A stretch of DNA of 6,013 bases from Holophagales bacterium (GCA_031283145.1 JAITCJ010000091.1:1-6013), one strand, 5' to 3'. Positions 1 through 5,945 are shown, counted from the stretch's first letter. A program made the numbers and translations. The notes: generated from the letters alone by a model not told the origin.

Positions 1-4
1 GCCA

Positions 5-46
5 AAGTTTTTGAAAAACAGGGAAACCCTGATTTTTCAAAAACTT
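5..46. terminator. Bidirectional intrinsic terminator-like hairpin
   Basis: A 19-nt left arm (5-23) pairs with a 20-nt right arm (27-46) around an AAA loop, with a single one-base bulge (T in the right arm). The core stem is CAGGG/CCCTG. On each strand it has an A-tract before it and a T-tract after it, so either direction reads as a short GC stem followed by Ts. That is the form of a bidirectional Rho-independent terminator. It lies past the 172-aa gene and three other hairpins, and could end that transcript as well as one arriving from the left of the window. The structure is seen directly; the function is inferred. Confidence 0.55.
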
Positions 47-49
47 GCG

Positions 50-69
50 GGCGGCGATTGCTCGCCGCC
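50..69. repeat. GC-rich perfect hairpin
   Basis: GGCGGCGA (50-57) and TCGCCGCC (62-69) form a perfect 8-bp stem around a TTGC loop. It abuts the next palindrome with no spacer and sits 3 nt from the terminator-like hairpin. It has no T-tract on either side, so it is not an intrinsic terminator by itself. It is one unit of a stack of four stem-loops downstream of the 172-aa gene. Confidence 0.7.
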
Positions 70-117
70 ATACCAACTTGCAATCAAACGTAATGCCGTT
101 TGATTGCAAGTTGGTAT
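70..117. repeat. Long perfect palindrome (21-bp arms)
   Basis: A 21-nt arm at 70-90 (begins ATACCAACTTGC) is perfectly complementary to 97-117, with a six-base loop TAATGC. A perfect 42-base pairing in non-coding DNA is far beyond chance and implies recent origin or selection on pairing. It directly follows the 50-69 hairpin and precedes the 128-161 hairpin by 10 nt. No T-tract follows on either strand. It may be a mobile palindrome (REP- or MITE-like) or an mRNA 3'-end stabilising stem; the sequence does not decide. Confidence 0.75.
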
Positions 118-127
118 CAATCTCGGC

Positions 128-161
128 ATAGCAGTTCAACTACAAAAAGTTGAACTGCTAT
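128..161. repeat. Dispersed palindrome, copy 1 (3' of 172-aa gene)
   Basis: Perfect 14-bp arms, ATAGCAGTTCAACT (128-141) and its complement (148-161), enclose the loop ACAAAA. The hairpin begins 11 nt after the stop codon of the minus-strand 172-aa gene, so it would form in that gene's 3' untranslated region. The same arm recurs at 1026-1061, again 11 nt past a stop codon. There is no T-tract behind it on the minus strand, so it is a poor intrinsic terminator and is better seen as a repeat or 3'-end stem. Confidence 0.8.
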
Positions 162-172
162 TATATGTCTCT

Positions 173-691
173 CTATTTCTTCATCTCTCTTTTGAGTGTA
201 ATCGTGTAGGGGACATCGTATCTCCCTTGCAGAAACAACACAATTTTGTACGGTTTGTCGAGAGTATTCTTAAATTCTATTTTAGGCTTTTGTGTTCTTT
301 CCTGAACCAAATTTATCTTTTTGATTTCGGCAAGGAGGGGATCATCGGATTTATGGGGTATGCCCCAGTTCATAAAAAAATCATTCAGCGGAAAAGCCCG
401 CAGACTTGCCGTAATTTTTTCACCTGGGAGGACTTCTATAGAAAAATTCCTCATGCCTCCAAAGCTATCATTATCGGCAACAGTGAATACGGCCTTATGT
501 CCGGCGGCGTTGATTTCACTTAAATACGGCAGCGTTTTTTCTTTCAGCACGGTAACTTCTCTGGGTACTTCCACTACTATGTTGCCGGGCTTACTGTAAT
601 CAACTTCAGGCGGCTTTTGATCCTGAGCGGCAATCGTTGCTGGAGCGAGAGCCAAATAAAAAATTGTTGTCAGCAGGTTTGATTTGCTCAT
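173..691 (-). CDS. Secreted protein of unknown function, 172 aa
   Basis: I do not recognise this family. The protein starts with a Sec-type signal peptide: Lys4, a hydrophobic stretch at about residues 6-20, and a probable cut after TIAA at residue 22. This gives a mature protein of about 150 residues in the periplasm or outside the cell. The mature part has no cysteine and no further membrane segment. Residues 80-100 and 136-168 alternate in the way of beta strands, for example FSIEVLPGEKI near 83-93 and PYTITLKRE at the end, so a small beta-sandwich is plausible. A W/G/P-containing middle section (MNWGIPHKSDDP, 107-118) may be a family signature. The ATG is fixed by AAGGAGG four bases upstream. 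The gene lies 381 nt beyond the barrel/receptor operon, so it is probably transcribed separately. A stack of hairpins begins 11 nt after the stop. Confidence 0.85.
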   Translation of the reverse strand: MSKSNLLTTIFYLALAPATIAAQDQKPPEVDYSKPGNIVVEVPREVTVLKEKTLPYLSEINAAGHKAVFTVADNDSFGGMRNFSIEVLPGEKITASLRAFPLNDFFMNWGIPHKSDDPLLAEIKKINLVQERTQKPKIEFKNTLDKPYKIVLFLQGRYDVPYTITLKREMKK

Positions 692-695
692 GAGT

Positions 696-702
696 CCTCC
701 TT
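696..702 (-). promoter_or_regulatory. Shine-Dalgarno of the 172-aa gene
   Basis: AAGGAGG on the minus strand lies four bases before the ATG at 691. It is a near-complete anti-16S match, which supports this start and suggests efficient translation. Confidence 0.8.
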
Positions 703-824
703 AAATAACGGCAAAATGTCTGACTTATAACGAGTCGCAATCAAATGGTTTTGCAACGATAGTGAAACAACTTTAAAACGGTACGTTGCCCTGTGCCTTT
801 CGTCTGCGCTGCCGTTCCGCTTTT

Positions 825-895
825 AATGGAGTCAATCGCCGTAAAGTCACTGTGCTGCCTCGCAGCGCCAGCGCCAACGGCGATTTGCCTCCATT
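825..895. repeat. Imperfect long inverted repeat with nested hairpin
   Basis: The left arm 825-842 (AATGGAG, two bases, AATCGCCGT) pairs with the right arm 877-895 (ACGGCGATT, three bases, CTCCATT), giving about 16 pairs around a small internal asymmetry. The 34-nt region between them holds its own perfect 5-bp hairpin, GCTGC-CTC-GCAGC, at 854-866. The result is a long two-level stem-loop. It may be a small MITE-like repeat or a structured transcript; nothing coding is visible. Confidence 0.5.
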
Positions 896-971
896 CCTGT
901 CGGCGGTTCGCGTAACGAAAGCGCAGCCTTGAAACGAAGTGCCTCCAACTTGAATTAACAGGACAGTTTAA

Positions 972-1028
972 AAGTTGATTGGCTATATCTCAAACGATTG
1001 AGACTCGGTGTAAGTTGATTGGCTATAT
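972..1028. repeat. Direct 17-bp repeat, 40-bp period, with small palindrome
   Basis: AAGTTGATTGGCTATAT occurs identically at 972-988 and 1012-1028. The first copy runs into a small palindrome, TCTCAA-ACGA-TTGAGA (988-1003), and the second runs into the larger palindrome at 1026-1061. Each copy therefore reads as the same 17-mer followed at once by a different hairpin. It lies downstream of the 215-aa barrel gene and upstream of the 172-aa gene. Confidence 0.75.
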
Positions 1029-1061
1029 AGCAGTTCAACTGCGAAGTGTTGAACTGCTATA
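1026..1061. repeat. Dispersed palindrome, copy 2 (3' end of the operon)
   Basis: Perfect 14-bp arms (1026-1039 and 1048-1061) enclose the loop TGCGAAGT. The arm shares ATAGCAGTTCAAC with the hairpin at 128-161, while the loop sequence and length differ. It begins 11 nt after the stop of the 215-aa barrel gene, the same distance as copy 1 from its gene. It probably marks the 3' end of the three-gene operon mRNA. No T-tract follows on the minus strand, so intrinsic termination here is not well supported. Confidence 0.8.
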
Positions 1062-1072
1062 CATAAAGCGCG

Positions 1073-1720
1073 TCAGAATCTCCAGCGCCCGTTGATACTA
1101 AGCCAACTGGGGTTCACGGGGTTCCAGCCTTTCACGACAGTACCAGCGCCGAAAGAGTATCCGGGCAAAATTGTGCTTAAGATTGTGCCGCCTGTAGTGT
1201 AGTCGGCGTGCGATCGCCATTCGCTCATGCTGAAAGCGGCTCCTACTATGATATTTCTAGTGATGCTGTAGTCAACGCCGACGCGCCAGCCAAATTTAGG
1301 ACTGCTGTCAAACTCCGCCTGCGACTCGGTCAGTATGCCAAGCCCGTCATGAGACGCCGACCACTTGGTGAGCATTACACCGGCGTGGGGAACCACCTTT
1401 TCCCAAGGGGTTTTGAACAGGACTTCAGCGCCAAGGCTCATGCCATTCAGCGACAGGGTCGTCTCAAGTTCGGGGCGTTCTTTGCCGCTGACGGCGAAGT
1501 AATTCAGAAATCCGCGAAAATTGAGAGCGCTGTTCTCGTTCCTCGTGATGTCGCATGTGGCTTCCAGCCCGAATCCCAGGGAACTGTTGGTAAAAGCCCT
1601 GTAGTCGTACTGAGTGGAAATAATGGAGACCCCCGCCGTGATCCGGCTGGCAAAAGTCTCCTGTCCGAACATGGATTGACCCGCGAGAGCCAAACACACT
1701 AGTGGAAGAAATGTTTTCAT
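1073..1720 (-). CDS. Small outer-membrane beta-barrel protein, 215 aa
   Basis: This is a predicted small barrel of the outer membrane. It has a signal peptide (MKTFLPLVCLALAGQSMFGQ, cut near residue 20), then alternating amphipathic strands rich in glycine and aromatic residues, and a final strand ending GRWRF with the C-terminal Phe recognised by the BAM machinery. Strand-turn-strand units are clear around 44-76, 92-120 and 142-170, which fits an eight- to ten-strand OmpA/OmpW-size barrel. The exact family is not recognised. It is the last gene of the operon, 31 nt after the TonB-dependent receptor, with AGGAGA upstream. Its strand pattern aligns collinearly with the 247-aa protein at the other end of the operon, so the two look like distant paralogues. 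The role is inferred: an accessory barrel of the receptor or a structural porin-like protein. Cys9 lies within the hydrophobic core of the signal and does not form a lipobox. Confidence 0.9.
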   Translation of the reverse strand: MKTFLPLVCLALAGQSMFGQETFASRITAGVSIISTQYDYRAFTNSSLGFGLEATCDITRNENSALNFRGFLNYFAVSGKERPELETTLSLNGMSLGAEVLFKTPWEKVVPHAGVMLTKWSASHDGLGILTESQAEFDSSPKFGWRVGVDYSITRNIIVGAAFSMSEWRSHADYTTGGTILSTILPGYSFGAGTVVKGWNPVNPSWLSINGRWRF

Positions 1721-1728
1721 ATTTGTAA

Positions 1729-1734
1729 TCTCCT
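1729..1734 (-). promoter_or_regulatory. Shine-Dalgarno of the 215-aa barrel gene
   Basis: AGGAGA on the minus strand lies about eight bases before the ATG at 1720, inside the 31-nt gap after the receptor gene. It supports the chosen start and independent re-initiation within the operon mRNA. Confidence 0.7.
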
Positions 1735-1751
1735 GGACATGTTGTTAAGGC

Positions 1752-4700
1752 TTAGAATCTCAGACCGCAGCTAAAGCCATAGGTTCTCCAAGTGGTATAG
1801 CCGCTTGGCGTCCCAAACCTAATGCTATACGCGACATTGCTCGTATTAATTCTGTGAGAATACTGTGTGGTCGTATTAGCAATACCGGGTATCCTGATTC
1901 GGTTCGTAGTTTCCCAGTTCTCCGTTATTAAGTAGCCGCTTACCAGGAGGTCGTTGAAGACGTTGCCGATAGTCAGTTCTGTGAAAGCCCTCAGTTTATT
2001 GTAAATTGGTATGCTGAGCGACCACTTGAGGTCAACGTAGTAGGCATCCGGCCCTGTGAACACGCCGCGGCCTCCTCCCAGGAAGTAAGCCAGTGTGCCC
2101 GGCGTGTCGTTGGATACTGGAAGTATTCTTGGACGTGTATCGCCTGAAGCGACGCCTGGCAGGTACTCGGTCAGGCTATAGCTGGTCGGGGCGCCGGTCG
2201 TGTACTGACCCAGTACGCCAAGTGTTGACTGCACCTGGCCGGGATTGCCGTAAGTCCACGTGACACGGAAGTTGAACCTGTTGTGTCTGCTTGAGGCGTA
2301 CTCGCCAAAAGCGTCGTACTCGTCAATGTTGTAACCCGCTTCGGCGTAAATATCGTCAAACCTGATGGCCGTCGTGGCGTTTTCATCTCCCCAGGTCACA
2401 CGGCCTTTGCTCCTGGAAGAAGTCCAGAAGCCGCTCGCTTCAACATAACTGGTGGCGGTGCGGTAGAGGGGCACAGACCACTCAAATTCAATGCCGTAGT
2501 ACCTTCGCGGATTATCAGGATCGTAATCCAGCCAGTTTTCAATCGTCGTCCTGGAACCCGTCCAGTCAATCTCGTCGGTTAGCACATTGACTACGCCGCG
2601 TCTGTACAGATTGTCCTCAAACTTGCGATAAACTATGGAGGACCTGATGAAACCGCCGTTGCTAAAGCTGCGGCGATAGGCAAATTCAATTTGTCTGGAT
2701 AACTCAGGCTTGAGATCAGACGTGATGTACTTGCCAAAATCCGCGTTGTAACGCCTGGATTCGGTGTAGTTGTTTGTGTTCAGAATGTCTGACAGTTCAA
2801 CCAAAGTCATCCTGTTGTATTCTGAGGCGGGGGTGGCCGACCAGTAGTTCTGAACAGTGATATTGCCTGGGCGTCTCTGATAGGAACCCAGGTTGCCGAA
2901 TCCCAGCGTCCCGCGGAAATGAGCGTAAGACAGGGATAGAATCTGCCTATTGTCGCCATTTATGTCATATTTGACTTCAAGCCTGGGAGATATGTCGCTG
3001 CTGCTGATGTCTGTACCATAGTGGCTTTCGTTGGTCCACTTATCAAAGCGCAGTCCCGCCATCACCGTCCATTTATTGTTTATCAGCCAGAGGTCGTTCA
3101 GATAAAAGGCATCGGATGTGTCGTAGTTGTGCATATCATCACCCTCCTGTGTGTAATACAGGTATTCAGGGATGTACGCGGCGCCTGTGGCAGTTATAGC
3201 GGCCCATCTGGAGTAATTCGCGTTGCGCCACGCGTCTGTGTTGAGCGGGCTGAGGAAATAATTATAGACGGCGTATTTCTTATCCGCTGAAATACCGGGG
3301 ACAAAGAAACGCTTATTATTCATGCCATTATAGACGTCAACAAGTCCGGTCTCTTTAAGTCGTTCAACCCCGATGTCAACGCTGTGTGTGCCATTTGACC
3401 AATAGTAATTGGCCGAGTATGTTTCATTCTGGCGGAGTTCGGCATCTGCGCTACCCCTGTCGCCATTTGTTATATATGTCGCTGAAGTCGCGTTGGCAGC
3501 ATTATAATTTTCTATACTGGCGCCTGTCGCTCCGTTGTCGCGCCAGGTGCGAATAACGACCGGATCATCGAAACCACTGGACCAATTTATTGCTTTCTTG
3601 GTTTTGCCGTATTTGACGTCAAGGACGCCATTGCCGATTATGCCAGTGTAGTTTAAGCCGGCCAATGTCCTCGTTGACTTCTGTCGGTTGGGGGAGGGTT
3701 CGAGGTTGCCAAATTGGTTGTCAAATAAGTCGCTGTCATCCTGGGTGTAATTAAATTCCAACTGGTGGGATGAGCTTATTAGCCAGTACAACTTGTACTG
3801 GTTGACAATGTCTTCAGAGCCTTTGGCCTGATACAATAGTGTATGTGTGGGGGACGTCGCGCCAAAGGTGTAGCCTGGCATCGCCGCGCCATAGCCCATT
3901 ATGTACGGATAGTAATGGCCATAGTTATTGGCTGCGCTGATAATATTTGTGTAACTGGACGTCTCATCACTAAAGGGACTCCATGTTCTTCCATAGCTGA
4001 AAGTCAGGTGGTTTTTGATGATTGGACCTGTGACCGTGAGTTGGTAACTCCGATCCAAAGCCTCATCTTGGACGGTACTCTTGGAGTAAAGCATCTGAGG
4101 GAGAGTGCTGTTTGGATTTGTATAGTTGATCCTGTAAAACCTTGCGGGCGACTGACGGTTGCTGTACCAGTCCGGCCTGTCAAAATCGGCGCGGAAAGAA
4201 GCCGAGAAATTGTTTGTCCCCGTTTTTGTCGTGAGATTTACTATACCGCCCGATGTGTTGCCGTACTTGGCGTTAAGGGGCGATTGAATGACCTGTACGC
4301 CTTCCGTCAAATCCTGAATAACATAGGCTGTTTGGCGGCCATAGCGTAAAAAATTGTCCCTTACTGAAACGCCGTTGATTAAAAACTGGGAGGCGCCGCC
4401 CGGAGCGCCTCTGAAAGCCGGATAATCGCTTGAGCCGGAAACGCCTGGGGCTAAAAAGAGAGCCCCTTGAGACGTCAGACTTACGGGCAGCTCAGCCAGC
4501 TTTGCCACGGGTATTGACGTGGCGGTCTTGGTGTCGGTTTTATCAACCTGGACATTTTCGCTGGAAGCTGTTATTTCGACCTCAGTTGTGCTGGAGCCGA
4601 CTTCCCTCATGCGCAGGTCCTGACGGAAGGTTTGACCGGCGTCAATTCTGAAAGTGGCCTTGGAACCAATGTATCCGTCTTTTGATATGGTGATTGTGTA

Positions 4701-4925
4701 CGTGCCGGACGGCAGCAACATGAACCTGAAATTGCCACTGGCGTCTGTGGGCATTGATCTTGAGCCTAGTATGGCGTCGCCGGCAATCTGAACCCTCACG
4801 CTTGAAATAACAGCGCCTTTGTCTGTCCTGATTGTGCCAACGACGGTGCCGACGGTCTCCTGACCTGCAAGCGCGACGCCGGCAAGCATCGCAGCCACAA
4901 GCGGTAATCGAATCATATTCCGCAT
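1752..4925 (-). CDS. Oar-like TonB-dependent outer-membrane receptor
   Basis: This is a large gated outer-membrane channel driven by TonB, 1057 aa, the usual length of the Oar-like group. Domain order: signal peptide (1-20, cut after VALA); a carboxypeptidase-regulatory-like beta-sandwich (about 24-106, with DASGNFRF and LPSGTYTITISKDGY); a possible TonB-box segment (TEVEITA, 114-120); a plug (about 130-235, with FRGAPGG, FLINGVSVRDNF and the hallmark YGNTSGGIVNLTTKTGTN); and a long barrel ending GLRF. Barrel landmarks are FYLNDLWLINNKWTVMAGLRF (607-627), SPRLEVKYDI (646-655) and TELTIGNVFND (982-992). Loops rich in Asn, Tyr and Ser suggest surface exposure. The substrate is unknown; relatives are linked to carbohydrate or peptide uptake, and Myxococcus Oar to protein secretion. 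The first ATG (4925) is chosen over a TTG at 4940 because the TTG overlaps the ribosome binding site. No frameshift or truncation is seen. Confidence 0.96.
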   Translation of the reverse strand: MRNMIRLPLVAAMLAGVALAGQETVGTVVGTIRTDKGAVISSVRVQIAGDAILGSRSMPTDASGNFRFMLLPSGTYTITISKDGYIGSKATFRIDAGQTFRQDLRMREVGSSTTEVEITASSENVQVDKTDTKTATSIPVAKLAELPVSLTSQGALFLAPGVSGSSDYPAFRGAPGGASQFLINGVSVRDNFLRYGRQTAYVIQDLTEGVQVIQSPLNAKYGNTSGGIVNLTTKTGTNNFSASFRADFDRPDWYSNRQSPARFYRINYTNPNSTLPQMLYSKSTVQDEALDRSYQLTVTGPIIKNHLTFSYGRTWSPFSDETSSYTNIISAANNYGHYYPYIMGYGAAMPGYTFGATSPTHTLLYQAKGSEDIVNQYKLYWLISSSHQLEFNYTQDDSDLFDNQFGNLEPSPNRQKSTRTLAGLNYTGIIGNGVLDVKYGKTKKAINWSSGFDDPVVIRTWRDNGATGASIENYNAANATSATYITNGDRGSADAELRQNETYSANYYWSNGTHSVDIGVERLKETGLVDVYNGMNNKRFFVPGISADKKYAVYNYFLSPLNTDAWRNANYSRWAAITATGAAYIPEYLYYTQEGDDMHNYDTSDAFYLNDLWLINNKWTVMAGLRFDKWTNESHYGTDISSSDISPRLEVKYDINGDNRQILSLSYAHFRGTLGFGNLGSYQRRPGNITVQNYWSATPASEYNRMTLVELSDILNTNNYTESRRYNADFGKYITSDLKPELSRQIEFAYRRSFSNGGFIRSSIVYRKFEDNLYRRGVVNVLTDEIDWTGSRTTIENWLDYDPDNPRRYYGIEFEWSVPLYRTATSYVEASGFWTSSRSKGRVTWGDENATTAIRFDDIYAEAGYNIDEYDAFGEYASSRHNRFNFRVTWTYGNPGQVQSTLGVLGQYTTGAPTSYSLTEYLPGVASGDTRPRILPVSNDTPGTLAYFLGGGRGVFTGPDAYYVDLKWSLSIPIYNKLRAFTELTIGNVFNDLLVSGYLITENWETTNRIRIPGIANTTTQYSHRINTSNVAYSIRFGTPSGYTTWRTYGFSCGLRF

Positions 4926-4934
4926 AGTTTTTTT

Positions 4935-4938
4935 CTCC
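4935..4938 (-). promoter_or_regulatory. Shine-Dalgarno deciding the receptor start
   Basis: On the minus strand GGAG is followed by nine bases (seven As, then CT) and then ATG at 4925. The in-frame TTG at 4940 would place this GGAG inside the coding sequence and add five residues (MEKKT) before the signal peptide. The ATG start is therefore preferred. The A-rich spacer should keep the site unstructured. Confidence 0.7.
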
Positions 4939-4953
4939 AAATTAAAAAATCAG

Positions 4954-5697
4954 CTAAAACCTGATGCTTAACGATATGTCAAACGTGACTTTTGTCCTGG
5001 TTTTGGACTCTGTATGAGCATCAAAACCGGTGTAGGCAAATGGCACGTAGTTGGCTTGCTTCCATGTTATAAATCGGGCGTTGCCCTCTACAGCCGCGTT
5101 TGGCGTGAAATTGTACCTGACGCCGGAGTAAATGACCGGCTGAAAGCCGCGTACTGACACGACATGATTTAAGCCTTCACGATATACGATGGTACTTGCT
5201 GTGGTTGAATACGCGTTTTGAACGTTCACTTCCCCAAGCGCTTCCTGGAAAGAAATCCACATGGTGTAACCGAAACCGAAATGGGCGCTCAAAGTATCGT
5301 CGAAATATTTTCTGTAACCCAGCATGATGCCGTAACCATCAAGCTGGTCTTTCCTCATATCAGCAGAAAAAAAGTTGGTAATGAATCCGTAGGCGGTACC
5401 GGTTGGATGAGTGCTGTCAACAGCAACTGGATAATAGCCCAATCCGAACTTGGTTGCTTCGCGTTGAACAGATTGAAAATACTGGTAGTTGAACTCGCAA
5501 AATACAGCCGAGGCCTCTGACATCGTTTTCTCGACCCAAAGACCGCCGCCGATTGTGCCGCTTGTATTCTGCGGTTCCTTTCCGGCCAGAGTTGCCCCAA
5601 ACGCAACTCTGCCGCCCATTGACCACTCAGGCGTTTGCGCTAAAACTCCTGTTCCGGCCAATGCGCAGAGCAAAAATAAGGCAGGTGTTAACTTCAT
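4954..5697 (-). CDS. Outer-membrane beta-barrel protein, 247 aa
   Basis: This is the first gene of the operon. It has a signal peptide (MKLTPALFLLCALAGTGVLA, cut after VLA, leaving QTPEW) and alternating beta strands with many aromatic and glycine residues. The last strand reads VTFDISLSIRF with the terminal Phe of outer-membrane barrels. Strand pairs are visible at about 47-75, 118-148, 186-212 and 235-247, consistent with an eight- to ten-strand barrel with long loops at 80-118 and 150-185. It resembles the generic outer-membrane beta-barrel superfamily, without a closer family that I can name. It aligns collinearly with the 215-aa protein, for example GVRYNFTPNAAVEGNARFI against GVDYSITRNIIVGAAFSM. 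The receptor gene starts 28 nt downstream, so co-transcription is very likely. The role is inferred as a partner or accessory porin of the receptor. The start is supported by AGGAGGG eight bases upstream. Cys11 is in the hydrophobic core and does not form a lipobox. Confidence 0.92.
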   Translation of the reverse strand: MKLTPALFLLCALAGTGVLAQTPEWSMGGRVAFGATLAGKEPQNTSGTIGGGLWVEKTMSEASAVFCEFNYQYFQSVQREATKFGLGYYPVAVDSTHPTGTAYGFITNFFSADMRKDQLDGYGIMLGYRKYFDDTLSAHFGFGYTMWISFQEALGEVNVQNAYSTTASTIVYREGLNHVVSVRGFQPVIYSGVRYNFTPNAAVEGNARFITWKQANYVPFAYTGFDAHTESKTRTKVTFDISLSIRF

Positions 5698-5705
5698 TGT
5701 GGGAA

Positions 5706-5712
5706 CCCTCCT
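5706..5712 (-). promoter_or_regulatory. Shine-Dalgarno of the 247-aa barrel gene
   Basis: AGGAGGG on the minus strand is eight bases before the ATG at 5697. This is strong and well spaced, as expected for the first gene of an abundant outer-membrane operon. Confidence 0.8.
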
Positions 5713-5783
5713 ATGTAATGAGGTTAAATGTTGCTTCCGTTAGGCTTAACGAAAGAAAGAGGTGACTTGTTGCTTGAACACAG

Positions 5784-5792
5784 GTTATATCA
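5784..5792 (-). promoter_or_regulatory. Possible extended -10 promoter of the operon
   Basis: On the minus strand TGATATAAC reads as an extended -10 element (TGn followed by TATAAC, near TATAAT). No good -35 box lies at the usual spacing. Transcription would start near 5777 and give a leader of about 80 nt before the 247-aa barrel gene. Base-pattern evidence only; the taxon's promoter consensus is unknown. Confidence 0.3.
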
Positions 5793-5803
5793 GGCACAAA
5801 AGC

Positions 5804-5845
5804 GGCATTTTGGTTCCCGCTGTGAGAAGGCGGGAACCAAATGCC
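5804..5845. repeat. Long palindrome upstream of the operon
   Basis: The arm GGCATTTTGGTTCCCGC (5804-5820) pairs with GCGGGAACCAAATGCC (5830-5845) with a single extra T as a bulge and a nine-base loop. It lies just upstream of the possible promoter. A minus-strand transcript from farther right would meet it as a hairpin followed by GCTTTTG, a weak T-tract. It could be the end of an upstream transcription unit, a protein-binding inverted repeat, or another member of the palindromes that fill the intergenic DNA here. Confidence 0.7.
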
Positions 5846-5945
5846 AAATTGTTCGGAATGAAAGGCCATACAGTCCATCCAATGTTGCCTGTGTCAAAAA
5901 CCGAAAGCGGAAAATTTTCAACTTCGGTACACCAGTTTTACACGT

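Larger units (their letters stand above)
692..1072. other. Repeat-rich intergenic region, 381 nt
   Basis: No convincing reading frame is present. The part next to the 172-aa gene (703-780) is AT-richer and should hold its promoter. A minus-strand TATAAG at 724-729 is a possible -10 box, but no good -35 box lies at the usual distance, so I do not call it. The middle (about 790-940) is GC-rich with a nested inverted repeat. The end nearest the operon (972-1061) holds a duplicated 17-mer and two palindromes. The region could include a decayed small mobile element or a structured RNA. Confidence 0.6.

Noticed and set aside
128..161. Integron attC-like site: GTTCAAC and GTTGAAC in the arms fit RYYYAAC and GTTRRRY, with a hairpin following a gene.
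   Set aside because: The hairpin is much shorter than known attC sites, lacks separate L boxes and extrahelical bases, and its arms are perfectly paired. The second copy ends an operon rather than a single cassette, and no integrase is present.
1..161. CRISPR array or tandem repeat.
   Set aside because: The hairpins have different arm sequences and no constant repeat with spacers, so the criteria for an array are not met.
104..523. Plus-strand open frame of 139 codons at the left end.
   Set aside because: It starts inside a palindrome arm and is antisense to the 172-aa gene, which has the signal peptide and ribosome binding site.
1208..1702. Plus-strand open frame of 164 codons antisense to the 215-aa barrel gene.
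   Set aside because: It is a shadow of the real gene: no ribosome binding site, no protein-like hydrophobic pattern, and the opposite frame has a signal peptide and barrel end.
3843..4349. Plus-strand open frame of 168 codons inside the receptor gene.
   Set aside because: It lies wholly antisense to the conserved plug and early barrel of the receptor, and its sequence is not protein-like.
5707..5723. Hairpin hiding the ribosome binding site of the first operon gene (CCTC at 5720-5723 against GAGG at 5707-5710).
   Set aside because: Only four base pairs across a nine-base loop, too weak to count as a thermosensor or riboswitch expression platform without further conserved leader structure.
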